Part shown: piece after piece, positions 1 through 8,842 of the stretch
How the letters are laid out: each line of letters begins with the position of its first letter
Numbering within the stretch: the first letter of the stretch is position 1
DNA from: BP-191 sp035940575
GTDB taxonomy: Bacteria; Actinomycetota; Actinomycetes; BP-191
Length of the DNA stretch: 64,000 bases
Direction: 5' to 3'
NCBI GenBank assembly: GCA_035940575.1
Contig: DASZER010000010.1
Coordinates: 65,486 to 129,485 of the forward strand
Made by a program: the position numbers and the translations under genes
The notes under the pieces: model-generated
What the model saw: the letters and a program-made list of their open reading frames with translations, nothing else
Database searches by the model: none
What the model was told of the DNA's origin: nothing

Positions 1-9
1 GACACGGAC

Positions 10-987
10 ATGTTCGGCTTCCCGATCCTGCTGGCGTGCGCGACGTTCCTGTTCCTGCCGCAGCCGTGCCGCCCCGCCGTCGCGACGGCGAGGACGGGCC
101 GCGACGGCCGCTACGCGATCCAGGTCGACGACTGGACGCCCGTCGGCCGCGCGGGGCAGAAGTCGTTGACGATCTTCGGGCCCGGCACGCCGAGCCTGCC
201 GGGCGCGTACACCGCGACGCAGGTCTACTGGGCTCGTCGCGACCTCGCCGTGCCCGACCTGCGGCTCTGGAACGCCGAGCCGTCCGTCGAGGCGTTCGGG
301 CCCGCCGTACGCGTGCGCCGCCAGCCGCTGCCCGCGGCGTTCGGCCGTCCCCAGCAGGAGGCGCCGAGCGTGTACCTGCTCCAGGGCGCCAGCGCCGTGT
401 GGCGCTACGCGGACACGAACGACGAGCACTGGTCCGACGCGCGCACCGTCGAGCAGGGCGTGACCGGGGTGCGCGAGGTGGCCGTGGCGACGTTCGGGCA
501 CGGCTACAAGGCGACGTACTTCTCGCGCGCGGTGCCTGTCGCCGCTCCCCCGGTCATGCCGCCGTCGCGCGGCGCGTCGTGCGCGGCGTACGGGACCGAC
601 GACTCGCTCGTCCCGCTCGCCGGCTGCCGCTACACCGACGGCGCGCTCGCCGCGGAGGTCGACAACCGCTACGCGACCGGGAACTACAAGGCCTGCCAGT
701 TCCCGTCGGCCCGCTGTGCGCACCCGGGCTGGGTGCGGCTCGACCTCGGCGCGCTCAAGGTCGCGCAGGCCGCGGTCGTGCGCGGCTGCCAGCCCGACCC
801 GAACGAGACCACCGGCACGATGCCCGCCGAGGTGTCCGTCGACGGGACGGTGTGGACGCCGTTCCTCGCGACGAACCCGTGGAGCGAGCTCGACTACGCG
901 CCGCCGACGCCCGTGCGGTACCTGCGGGTCGACCTGCGCTCGTGCCTGCGCCCGGCGACCGAGATCTCGCTGTTCGACCTCGTCTAG
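10..987 (+). CDS. Secreted protein with discoidin-like C-terminus (5' end may be cut by window edge)
   Basis: The ORF is 325 aa from the first ATG, but the frame stays open back to base 1, so the true start may lie outside the window. The N-terminal ~27 residues are hydrophobic, like a signal peptide or the end of one. Residues ~185-325 look like an F5/8 type C (discoidin) fold: a WVRLDLG segment, then VSVDGTVWT, then VRYLRVDLR near the end, with Cys residues that could pair in an extracellular protein. The middle part has no family I recognise. It converges on the ceramidase-like gene, and the two stop codons overlap by 4 bp. Binding of a surface glycan or lipid is an inference from the fold only. 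Confidence 0.6.
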   Translation: MFGFPILLACATFLFLPQPCRPAVATARTGRDGRYAIQVDDWTPVGRAGQKSLTIFGPGTPSLPGAYTATQVYWARRDLAVPDLRLWNAEPSVEAFGPAVRVRRQPLPAAFGRPQQEAPSVYLLQGASAVWRYADTNDEHWSDARTVEQGVTGVREVAVATFGHGYKATYFSRAVPVAAPPVMPPSRGASCAAYGTDDSLVPLAGCRYTDGALAAEVDNRYATGNYKACQFPSARCAHPGWVRLDLGALKVAQAAVVRGCQPDPNETTGTMPAEVSVDGTVWTPFLATNPWSELDYAPPTPVRYLRVDLRSCLRPATEISLFDLV

Positions 988-3710
988 CCCGCGACGCTCC
1001 CGCTCGCCCGGCCGTTCGTCTCGCCGTTCGCGTCGCGGATCCCGCCCGGCGCGACGTAGGCCGTCTCCCCCGGTGCGAGCTCGGCGTCGGCCCACCAGCG
1101 GCCGTCGGCGTACGTCGCCGCGACCTTGCGCGTCGTGCCGTCGCCACCGGCGACCGTCAGCACCGCCGCCGCGACCGGCGCCGTCGACGCCCACGGGCGG
1201 AACGTGCAGGTCTTGCAGAGGTTCTTGTCGCCGTCGTCCTCGATGTACCGGAACGGCGAGGAGTAGGTCCGCGGGTACGCCACGTCCACCGCGAACGACA
1301 CCCGCCCGCCGGGCTCGGCGCGCACGTCCGTCACGGAGATGCCCTGCCACGGCGTGACCTCGAACTCGTCCGACTCCAGGTGGTACGGCACCGTCGCGTC
1401 GCCCGAGCGCATCCGCCCGTCGACCACGAAGCGGTACACGCCGACCGGCGTCTGGCCGAGCCTCGACGGGAACGCGGAGTACGCCTCGAACGCCGCGGTC
1501 CACACCCACTCCCGCGTGCCGGTACGCGCCCCGGCCAGGCCCTCGACGCCCTCCGGCAGCGCGAGCTGGACGGGGATCTCGCCGGTCTGGTCGGCGTACG
1601 GCTCCCAGCGGTCGCCGGTGCGCAGGCGCTCGACGCGCACGAGCGGCTGGTCGACGGCGTTGCTGCCGCCGCGCCAGGACAGTGACGTGCCGTCGAAGCG
1701 GGTGATGCTCTTCGGCTGCGCGGTCACGGCCGCGGGTCCCGCATCGTCCGCGAGGGTGGCCTCGTACGACTCGAACGCCGCCTTCGACGCCTGGCCGAGC
1801 GCGATCGCGAGCGCGGCCTGGCGCGCCTCGTCGGCGACGCCGAGCGGCGCGGTCGGCTCGTCGGCGAGCTCGGGGCCGCCCTTGAGCGCGCCCGCCATCC
1901 GGACGAGGCGGGTCGCCATGTAGTCGGCGGTGTGCGGGCCGTACGACGTCAGCGCCTTGCGGTACGAGTCGCCGCGCTGGTACTCGCGGTACGACACCGT
2001 GTAGCCGTTGTAGTCGCCCGCGTGGCCGATGCCGACGGCGAGCTTGTAGCCGAGGGCCGAGGGCAGCTCCTCCTTGGTGAAGTTGCCGAAGATCTCCGCC
2101 GGGTTGTCCGGCTCGCTCATCGCGCGGGCGGCGTTCTCCGGCGAGTCCCAGCCGTTGGCGTCGTTGTGGATCTGCGCCTTCATCCGCTGGTACGCCTTGT
2201 CCGACACGGTCAGCGTGCCCTTGCCGCGCGTCGGCGGGTCGGGGCAGGTCCACGTCGTGTCGGCGTTCCGCGTGCACTGCGCCGGCCAGTCGTAGCCGTC
2301 GTAGACGTTGCCGGTCACGTCGTCCGCGCGGCTCTCGAAGTTCTTGATGAGGTCGACCTGGGCCTCGCACGCGCAGGACGCGAGCACGACGTCGCCGATG
2401 CGCACGGCCTGGAGCCGCAACCTGGCGTTCTCCTCGACGGCCCCGAACGACGGCGCGTCGTAGTTGTCGGGCACCGGGATGCCGTGCGCCTTGAGGTTGT
2501 CCCAGACCGGCGCCATGGCCGCGGTCGGGGCGTCGCCGCGCTGGCAGTCGGGGAGGCCGAGGACGGGCGCGCCGGGGTCGCCGTCGACGGTCGGCTGCGT
2601 ACGGCAGTTCGACACCGACGGGTACGGGTGCGACACCGGGCCCGTGGTCCAGCGGCTGTAGACGCCGACGGGCACGTCGGACGAGTACGGCACCGTCCCG
2701 CGCCCCGACGAGAGGTCGCCGAGCCCGGACAGCACGGCGTCGGCGACGTAGCGCGCGCCGCGCTCCATCTGCGCGAAGCCGACGTGCGCCCACGCGCGGA
2801 CGACGCCGTCGCTCATGCGCTCGAAGCCGGAGCGGTAGTACGGACCCTCGGCGGAGCCGACGTCGCCCTGGCTGAACACCAGCGGCGCGCCCGTCGCGCG
2901 GTCGACGTAGCGCTCGAGCGTGCCGACGTAGTCGCTGGAGATCAGGTTGTACGAGTCGAGCGACTCGGGGTGCTGGCCCCAGTTCATCCACGTCGCGATC
3001 GGGTCGCCGTCGAGCGCCGTGAACGACATGACGACGAGGCCGTCGTCGCCCTCCTTGTCGGGGTACCCGGCGGGCGTGCCGTCGTCGGCGCGCGCCGGGC
3101 CGACGATGTTGCCCTTGTAGACGTCGAACGGCACCGTCGTCGCGCCCATCCGCGCGGGCTTCATGCGCGACTCGGCCGTCGCGATCGCCTTCGCCATCGC
3201 GCGCGCCTGGTACTCGAACTCCCGCAGGTCGATCGCGTCCTGGAACAGCCACACGCCGGCCGCCGGGGTCGCGTAGTACGGCGACGAGTGGTCGTGCGTG
3301 ACGCCGTAGAGGATGCGGTCGTAGGTGATCGCCGACCCGGCCTCGCCGAGGAGCTGCGCGACGCGGCGCACGAGGAGGTCCTGGGCGAGGTAGTTGTCGG
3401 TCTTGACCAGCGCGACCCGCTCGCCGTTGCTGCCCTGCAGCACGATCGCGCGCGCCGTGAGGCGCGACTGCACGCCGTACGACGACGCCTTCTTGGTCGA
3501 GTGCAGGTGCGGGTCGGTCTCGCCGCCGGTCGCGGCGCTCGCGAGCGGGGAGCCGTCGTCGCCGTACTGGCCCGCGCCCGCGCCGACGTGCCACGTGTCG
3601 TCGACGACGGCGGCACCGGCCATGAGCGTGGGCGCGGCGGAGGCGTCGCGGGCGAGGACCGCGACGGGGACGAGGAGGACGGCACAGAGCGAGAGCAACA
3701 GACGGCGCAA
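984..3710 (-). CDS. Neutral/alkaline ceramidase-like secreted hydrolase
   Basis: A 908-aa protein with a clear signal peptide (residues 1-26, ending DASA). It resembles the neutral ceramidase superfamily, zinc amidases that release fatty acid from N-acylsphingosine outside the cell. Visible motifs are THDHSS (~138-143, matching the zinc-binding THxHS of the family), NWGQHPES (~243-250) and FSQGDVGSAEG (~279-289, like the family's QGDVG segment). The C-terminal third (~700-908) looks like added beta-sandwich domains, making the protein longer than usual ceramidases (600-700 aa). Substrate cannot be inferred; many actinobacterial relatives are of unknown specificity. It has its own promoter region, divergent from the gene at 3902. 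Confidence 0.7.
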   Translation of the reverse strand: MRRLLLSLCAVLLVPVAVLARDASAAPTLMAGAAVVDDTWHVGAGAGQYGDDGSPLASAATGGETDPHLHSTKKASSYGVQSRLTARAIVLQGSNGERVALVKTDNYLAQDLLVRRVAQLLGEAGSAITYDRILYGVTHDHSSPYYATPAAGVWLFQDAIDLREFEYQARAMAKAIATAESRMKPARMGATTVPFDVYKGNIVGPARADDGTPAGYPDKEGDDGLVVMSFTALDGDPIATWMNWGQHPESLDSYNLISSDYVGTLERYVDRATGAPLVFSQGDVGSAEGPYYRSGFERMSDGVVRAWAHVGFAQMERGARYVADAVLSGLGDLSSGRGTVPYSSDVPVGVYSRWTTGPVSHPYPSVSNCRTQPTVDGDPGAPVLGLPDCQRGDAPTAAMAPVWDNLKAHGIPVPDNYDAPSFGAVEENARLRLQAVRIGDVVLASCACEAQVDLIKNFESRADDVTGNVYDGYDWPAQCTRNADTTWTCPDPPTRGKGTLTVSDKAYQRMKAQIHNDANGWDSPENAARAMSEPDNPAEIFGNFTKEELPSALGYKLAVGIGHAGDYNGYTVSYREYQRGDSYRKALTSYGPHTADYMATRLVRMAGALKGGPELADEPTAPLGVADEARQAALAIALGQASKAAFESYEATLADDAGPAAVTAQPKSITRFDGTSLSWRGGSNAVDQPLVRVERLRTGDRWEPYADQTGEIPVQLALPEGVEGLAGARTGTREWVWTAAFEAYSAFPSRLGQTPVGVYRFVVDGRMRSGDATVPYHLESDEFEVTPWQGISVTDVRAEPGGRVSFAVDVAYPRTYSSPFRYIEDDGDKNLCKTCTFRPWASTAPVAAAVLTVAGGDGTTRKVAATYADGRWWADAELAPGETAYVAPGGIRDANGETNGRASGSVAG

Positions 3711-3901
3711 CGAACTCTCCCGACGGAGGGCAGGCAGGGGGTCGCGGCGGCAAGGCGTGGGCAGGCGCGTCGCTGGTGTCTCTGTTCGCGACCCACCGCC
3801 CCGGGACCTGCCACCGACCTGGCCACCCGGCCACTTGTCGTAGGGGCGCGGGGACCGCGCACGTAAAGGTGGGGCCCCACCCCTCCCAGCAGGAGCCCCT
3901 C

Positions 3902-4750
3902 ATGAAGCTCACCCGATGGATCGGCGCCCTCGCCGCCGCGCTCGTCCTCCCGATCGCCGCCGCCACGCCCGCCTCCGCCACGCCGGAGGACGGCAAGGGC
4001 TGCGCCGGTTCGCCCGCGTTCCCCCAGGCGTACGTCTGCGTGATCTCCACGACGCCGACGAACGCCGTCCCCACGACGACCACCACGAGTGTCGCCGTCC
4101 CCGTCCCGCGGCTCTGCTACGTCGCGGACTGCGTCGGTCCGACGACCGTCGACGTCCCCGTGCCCGGCGCCCAGCCCGGTACCGGTGCGGTCGCCGTGCT
4201 CTGGTACCAGGACGTCTACTACCCCATCGCCGTCGGGCAGGTCCCGAGCCTGACGCTGCTGCAGCCGTACGTGACGCTGGTGTCCGGCCTCGCCGACACC
4301 GCCGCGACCACCGCGACCGGCCTCGCGGGCACCGCGCTGAGCACCGCCGGCGGCGCGGTCACCACCGCGAACAACCTCGCCGGCACGGCCGTGACCACCG
4401 CCACCAACCTCGCCGGCACGGCCGCGACCACCGCGACCGGCCTCGCCGGCACCGCGCTGAGCACCGCCGGCGGTGCGGTCGTCACCGTGACCAACCTCGC
4501 CGGGACCGCCACGACGATCGTGTTCGGCCTGTCCGACGACGCCGTGGCCACCGCCGAGGGCTACATCGCGTTCGCGCTCGACACCGCCGACCCGGTCGTC
4601 GACTTCGTCCGCGACCCGCCGTCGACGGCCGAGCTCCGCGACAGCATCGTCGACAACACGATCGGCGAGGGCGGGTACGACGCGATCCGCGAGTTCGCGG
4701 CCTACTGCCGGACGCACCCCAACGACTGCGCCCCCGACATCAGCCGGTGA
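3902..4750 (+). CDS. Secreted Ala/Thr/Gly-rich protein with internal repeats
   Basis: A 282-aa protein from the ATG at 3902, which follows AGCAGGAGC. A longer in-frame start at 3776 would put non-coding-like residues ahead of the signal peptide, so I reject it. Residues 1-27 form a signal peptide ending ASA. Residues ~28-130 contain several Cys and a Pro/Val/Thr-rich stretch. Residues ~135-205 are repeats of the type TTATGLAGTA / LSTAGGAV. The last ~75 residues are acidic and contain two further Cys. No family is recognised. The 3' end overlaps the convergent histidine kinase gene by 11 bp. Confidence 0.7.
   Translation: MKLTRWIGALAAALVLPIAAATPASATPEDGKGCAGSPAFPQAYVCVISTTPTNAVPTTTTTSVAVPVPRLCYVADCVGPTTVDVPVPGAQPGTGAVAVLWYQDVYYPIAVGQVPSLTLLQPYVTLVSGLADTAATTATGLAGTALSTAGGAVTTANNLAGTAVTTATNLAGTAATTATGLAGTALSTAGGAVVTVTNLAGTATTIVFGLSDDAVATAEGYIAFALDTADPVVDFVRDPPSTAELRDSIVDNTIGEGGYDAIREFAAYCRTHPNDCAPDISR
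4303..4515 (+). repeat. In-gene tandem repeats
   Basis: Imperfect ~36-nt units built around GCCGGCACCGC and ACCACCGCGACC repeat about six times. They encode alternating TATGLAGTA, STAGGAV and TATNLAGTA blocks. One longer unit (about 4315-4355) recurs almost unchanged at about 4435-4475. Confidence 0.6.
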
Positions 4751-6134
4751 CGTGACGCGCGACGGCGGGGACGGTCAGCTCGGCGACCGCCCCGCCGTCG
4801 GCGACGTTGCGCAGCGACACCCGGCCGCCCGCCCCCTCGGCCGCCTGCTTCACGATCGCGAGTCCGAGCCCGGACCCCGGCAGCCCGCGTGCCTCGTCGG
4901 CGCGGAAGAACCGCGAGAACACGTGCGGCAGCGCCGCCTCCGGCACGCCGGGACCCCGGTCGCGGACCGTCAGCGTGCCGTCCGCGCGAAGCCGCACCTC
5001 GACCGGCCTGCCGTCGCCGGAGAACTTGGCGGCGTTGTCGAGGAGGTTCGTCACCGCGCGCTCGAGCCGGGCGGGCGACGCGCGCACGACGACGGGGACG
5101 GTCGCGAGGTCGAACGCGTTCGCCGGCCAGTGCCGCCGCGCTCGCTCGACGCAGCGCTCCACGAGCTCGTCGAACGCCACGTCCTCCGTCCGCGCGTCCA
5201 CGACGTCGCCGCGCGCGAGCTCCACGACGTCCGACACGAGTGCGGTCAGCTCCTCGACCTGCCCGACGATCGCGTCGAGCACCTCGCCGCGCACGTCGGG
5301 CGGCAGCTCCTCGACGCGGTGCAGCAGCTCAACGTTCGTGCGCAGCGACGCGAGCGGCGTACGCAGCTCGTGCGACGCGTCGGCGACGAGCTGGCGCTGC
5401 GCACCGACCGACTGCTCCAGCGCGCCGAGCATCGTGTTGAACGACGCCGCGAGCCGGCCGATCTCGTCGTCGCCCGCGCCGTCGATGCGGACCGTCAGGT
5501 CGCGGGTCGCGGCGATGCGCTCGGCGGTCTCGGTCAGGCCCGTGACGGGCGCGAGCGCGCGGCGGGAGACGAACCACGCGAGCGCCGTCGCGAGCGCGAC
5601 GCCGAGCAGCGCGAACGTCGCGAACGACGTCGCGATCCGCCGTAGCTGCGCGTCCGCGGTCGCCGTCGGCACCGCCACCTGGACCGCGTAGCCGGGTAGC
5701 AGCTCGCGGGTGAGCATCCGCACCTTGGCGTCGCCGATGCGCGCCGTCCGCAGCACCTCGTCGCGCGTGCCGCGGGCCACTGCCCTCTCGTCGGGGTTCG
5801 TCGGCAGCGTCACCTCCTGCCCCTCGACGGGGTTCGTGACGCCGCGCGCGTCGACCACCTGCGCGTAGCCGCCGACCTCGCCGAAGCGGACGACGAGCCG
5901 CAGCGCGAACGGGTCGTGGTTGGCCGCGGCCTGCTGCCGCAGCGACGCGACGTGCGCGCGGAGCTGCTCGTCCAGCGGGTTGCGGACCTCGCGGCGCACG
6001 GCGGCGTACGCCACGCCGACGACGCCCGCGAGCGCCACCGCGACGGCGAGCGCTGCGACCGCGACGAGCCGCGAGCGCAGCGACCGCGACAGGTCCCACC
6101 ACGCGGTCTCGCGGCCCGTGTCGCGGCCGCTCAC
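4740..6134 (-). CDS. Sensor histidine kinase, MprB-like
   Basis: A 464-aa membrane kinase. The GTG start at 6134 overlaps the stop of the upstream response regulator (GTGA), so the two are translationally coupled. It has TM1 at ~21-46, an extracellular sensor of ~120 aa, TM2 at ~171-190, HAMP ~190-245, a HisKA box DASHELRTPL with the phospho-acceptor His255, and HATPase motifs NLLDNAAKFS, DRGPGVP and GSGLGLAIV. The layout matches MprB of mycobacteria, which senses envelope stress and phosphorylates MprA. The neighbouring HtrA-type protease supports that comparison. Orthology to MprB is an inference. Confidence 0.9.
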   Translation of the reverse strand: MSGRDTGRETAWWDLSRSLRSRLVAVAALAVAVALAGVVGVAYAAVRREVRNPLDEQLRAHVASLRQQAAANHDPFALRLVVRFGEVGGYAQVVDARGVTNPVEGQEVTLPTNPDERAVARGTRDEVLRTARIGDAKVRMLTRELLPGYAVQVAVPTATADAQLRRIATSFATFALLGVALATALAWFVSRRALAPVTGLTETAERIAATRDLTVRIDGAGDDEIGRLAASFNTMLGALEQSVGAQRQLVADASHELRTPLASLRTNVELLHRVEELPPDVRGEVLDAIVGQVEELTALVSDVVELARGDVVDARTEDVAFDELVERCVERARRHWPANAFDLATVPVVVRASPARLERAVTNLLDNAAKFSGDGRPVEVRLRADGTLTVRDRGPGVPEAALPHVFSRFFRADEARGLPGSGLGLAIVKQAAEGAGGRVSLRNVADGGAVAELTVPAVARHVTG

Positions 6135-6817
6135 GGCTCCTCGCGCGCGGTGTAGCCGACGCCGCGAACGGTGTGGATCAGCCGCGGCTCGCCGCCCGCC
6201 TCGGTCTTGCGGCGCAGGTAGCCGATGAACACCTCGAGCGAGTTCGACGCGGGCTCGAGCTCGTAGCCCCACACGCGATCCATGATCACATCGCGCGTCA
6301 GGACCCGGCCGGCGTTGCGCAGCAGCAGCTCCAGCAGCGCGAACTCCGTCCGCGTCAGCTCGATCGGGCGGTCGCCGCGGCGTACGGCGTGCGAGTCGGC
6401 GTCGAGCGTCAGGTCCCCCAGCGTCACGACCGCCGACTCCTCCGCGGGCCGCGCCCTGCGCAGCAGCGCGCGCAGCCTCGCGCGCAGCTCGTCGAGCGCG
6501 AACGGCTTCACGAGGTAGTCGTCCGCGCCCGCGTCGAGCCCCTCCACGCGGTCCCCCACCTGGTCCCGCGCGGTGAGCACGAGGATCGGCGTGCGGTCGC
6601 CCTTGGCGCGCAGCCTGCGGCACACCTCGAGCCCGCCGACGTACGGCATCATCAGGTCGAGCACGACGACGTCGGGCCGCAGCTCGGGGATGGTCTCGAG
6701 CGCCTTGAGTCCGTTGGAGACGGCGGTGACGTCGTACCCGTCGAGCCGCAGGGCGCGGGTCAGCGCGGCCCGCAGCGCGGGGTCGTCGTCGACGACCAGC
6801 GCGGTGGCACCGGTCAC
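6131..6817 (-). CDS. OmpR-family response regulator, MprA-like
   Basis: A 228-aa protein with a receiver domain (1-~118) and an OmpR/PhoB winged helix (~130-225). The acidic pocket is VDDD at 9-12, the phospho-acceptor is Asp54 in VVVLDLMMP, the switch Thr lies in VLTARD and Lys104 in LVKPF. The recognition region is near TRTEFALLELLLRN, and the wing is near RLIHTVRGVGY. It starts 8 nt downstream of the HtrA-type gene on the same strand and overlaps the kinase, so protease, regulator and kinase form one operon. Confidence 0.92.
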   Translation of the reverse strand: MTGATALVVDDDPALRAALTRALRLDGYDVTAVSNGLKALETIPELRPDVVVLDLMMPYVGGLEVCRRLRAKGDRTPILVLTARDQVGDRVEGLDAGADDYLVKPFALDELRARLRALLRRARPAEESAVVTLGDLTLDADSHAVRRGDRPIELTRTEFALLELLLRNAGRVLTRDVIMDRVWGYELEPASNSLEVFIGYLRRKTEAGGEPRLIHTVRGVGYTAREEP

Positions 6818-6824
6818 CGGGGCA

Positions 6825-8060
6825 TCACCCGGTGGTCGCGTCCGTCAGCCGCACGGACACAGTCTTGCGCGAACCGTCCCGCTCGTACGTCACCTGGACC
6901 GTCTCGCCCGGCCGGTGCGAACGGATCGCGGCCACGAGGGCGTCGGCGTCGGCGACGTTCGTGTCGCCGAGCCTGACGATCGCGTCGCCGGCCCGCAGCC
7001 CCGCCTGCTCGGCCGGGCCGCCGGGCGTCACCGACGTGAGCACCGCGCGCGTGTCGCCCGCCGAGGTCGTCGCGGTCGCGATGCTCACGCCGAGCTGCGC
7101 GCGGCTCGCGCGGCCGTTCTGGATGAGCTGCTGCGCGATGACCTTCGCCTGGTCGATCGGGATCGCGAAGCCGACGCCGATGTTGCCGCCCGACGTGCTC
7201 GCGATGGCGGAGTTGATGCCGATGACCTGGCCCGCGAGGTCGACGAGCGCGCCGCCGGAGTTGCCGGGGTTGATGGCCGCGTCGGTCTGGATCGCGTCGA
7301 TGACCGTCGAGACGCCCGAGCCGCCGCGGTCGGTGGTGTTCACGGGCCGGTTCAGCGCCGAGACGATGCCCGCGGTGACCGTGCCCGACAGGCCGAGCGG
7401 GGAGCCGACGGCGAGGACCTGGTCGCCGACCTTGACGTTCGAGCTGACGCCGAGCGTCGCCGCGACGAGGCCCGCCTTGTCCACCTTGACGACCGCGAGG
7501 TCGCTCGCCGGGTCGGTGCCGACGACGCGGCCGTCCTCGGCGGAGCCGTCGTTGAACGTCACGCGGATCGTCTGCGCGCCGTCGACGACGTGGTTGTTCG
7601 TGAGGACGTAGCCGTCGGCGCGGATCACGACGCCCGAGCCGGTGCCCCGGCCGCCGTAGCCGGCGACGTTGAGGTGCACGACCGAGGGCAGCACCTTCGC
7701 GGCGACGGCCTGGTACGACCCCGGCGCGGCCTGGCTGACGTTGACGGGCGCGCTGCCCGAGCCGAGCGGCTGGTTCGCGGCCGGCGCGGCCGCGGCGGGC
7801 ACACCGTCGTCGGCGAGCTCGCGGCCAGCGAACACCCCGCCCACGCCGCCCGCGAGGGCGGCCGACGCGGCGACGAGCGCGATCGCGAGGCGCCCGGGAC
7901 GCCGGCCGGGGTCAGGGGCGGGCGGCGCGGGAGGAGCCGACGGCGGGCCGTACATGATCGTCGGCTCGTCGCTGCCGACGTACGGCGGCTCGGACGGGTA
8001 GTACGCCGACTCGTCGAACGAGAACGTCGGGCGCGTGGTCTCGGTCTCCATGCGACGCAT
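6825..8060 (-). CDS. HtrA/DegP-type membrane-anchored serine protease with PDZ domain
   Basis: A 411-aa S1C-family protease. It has a Pro-rich cytoplasmic tail (1-55), one TM segment (~58-78), a trypsin-like domain and a C-terminal PDZ domain (~310-405). The catalytic triad is His157 in TNNHVV, Asp187 in SDLAVV and Ser268 in GNSGGAL. The ATG at 8060 lies 4 nt after GGGG; an alternative ATG at 8051 is also possible. Mycobacterial PepD/HtrA proteins share this layout and are regulated by MprAB. Here the protease gene comes first and the two-component genes follow, whereas in M. tuberculosis the order is mprA-mprB-pepD. Confidence 0.9.
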   Translation of the reverse strand: MRRMETETTRPTFSFDESAYYPSEPPYVGSDEPTIMYGPPSAPPAPPAPDPGRRPGRLAIALVAASAALAGGVGGVFAGRELADDGVPAAAAPAANQPLGSGSAPVNVSQAAPGSYQAVAAKVLPSVVHLNVAGYGGRGTGSGVVIRADGYVLTNNHVVDGAQTIRVTFNDGSAEDGRVVGTDPASDLAVVKVDKAGLVAATLGVSSNVKVGDQVLAVGSPLGLSGTVTAGIVSALNRPVNTTDRGGSGVSTVIDAIQTDAAINPGNSGGALVDLAGQVIGINSAIASTSGGNIGVGFAIPIDQAKVIAQQLIQNGRASRAQLGVSIATATTSAGDTRAVLTSVTPGGPAEQAGLRAGDAIVRLGDTNVADADALVAAIRSHRPGETVQVTYERDGSRKTVSVRLTDATTG

Positions 8061-8175
8061 GCTGCCCCGGCGTCCTGAAGCGAACCTGAACGCCTTCGCC
8101 CGGTAATCACGGACCCTCCCGCGCGTGTGTCTGGTGCGTGGCCGCACGGGCCGCGCCCTAGAAGGGGAGGTACGC

Positions 8176-8784
8176 GTGCTTCGTACGCGTGAGGTAGTGG
8201 TCGGTGCCGCGGCGCTGACGGCGGTGCTCGCGGGCTCGGCCATGGCGGTCGAGCCGGTGGACACGGTCGTCAAGAAGGTGGAGAACACCACCGGCGTCCA
8301 CGTGGACACGGGCCCGGTCGTCGGCGGCCCCGGTGGCGGTGGCGGCCGTGGCGCCCGCGGGCGTTCCGCGGTCGTCGGCTACATCCAGATCTTCTCGACG
8401 GACGAGGCCGGCACGGGCCACGCCCTGCTGGGCGGCCTGTCGGACCCGCACCAGTGGGCGTGCTCGGGCGGCGGCAGCGGCAGCTCGTACTCGGTCACCT
8501 GCAAGGCCGTCGCGCTCCCGGTGGTCATGGACTACCACTGCGACGTGCTGCACGCCGACGCGTCGCCGCTGTCGGAGACCGGCGCCGCGCGCACGTCGAT
8601 GGACTGCGACAGCGACGGCGTTCCCGAGGTGCAGACCGCACTGGCGCAGGGCATGGCCGGCTACGAGTTCAAGTGGTCGGTCGACACGCGCCTCGTGACG
8701 GAGTTCACGTGCACGGTCGACTCGATCGTGCCGAACGTCCGCGCGGGCTGCGGCGACCCCGGCCTCGTGGGCGTCTCGCTCTGA
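8176..8784 (+). CDS. Secreted Cys-containing protein of unknown function
   Basis: A 202-aa protein starting at GTG 8176, 5 nt after a strong AAGGGGAGG ribosome site; upstream in-frame starts lack one. Residues 1-~25 look like a signal peptide. A Gly/Arg-rich linker (~40-60) leads to a domain with paired Cys residues (ACSGGGS, VTCKA, YHCDV, MDCDSDG, FTCTV, AGCGD), suggesting disulfides outside the cell. No family is recognised. It stands alone and ends at a strong bidirectional terminator. Confidence 0.7.
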   Translation: MLRTREVVVGAAALTAVLAGSAMAVEPVDTVVKKVENTTGVHVDTGPVVGGPGGGGGRGARGRSAVVGYIQIFSTDEAGTGHALLGGLSDPHQWACSGGGSGSSYSVTCKAVALPVVMDYHCDVLHADASPLSETGAARTSMDCDSDGVPEVQTALAQGMAGYEFKWSVDTRLVTEFTCTVDSIVPNVRAGCGDPGLVGVSL

Positions 8785-8798
8785 GGTCGTAGCAGACG

Positions 8799-8834
8799 CG
8801 GAACCCCCCGGGCGCGCCCGTCCGGGGGGTTCCG
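8799..8834. terminator. Bidirectional GC-rich hairpin terminator
   Basis: A perfect 13-bp stem (CGGAACCCCCCGG paired with its complement ending at 8834) with a 10-nt loop lies between two convergent genes, 14 nt after one stop codon and 8 nt before the other. There is no U tract, as is usual in actinobacteria. Confidence 0.8.
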
Positions 8835-8842
8835 TCCCAGCG

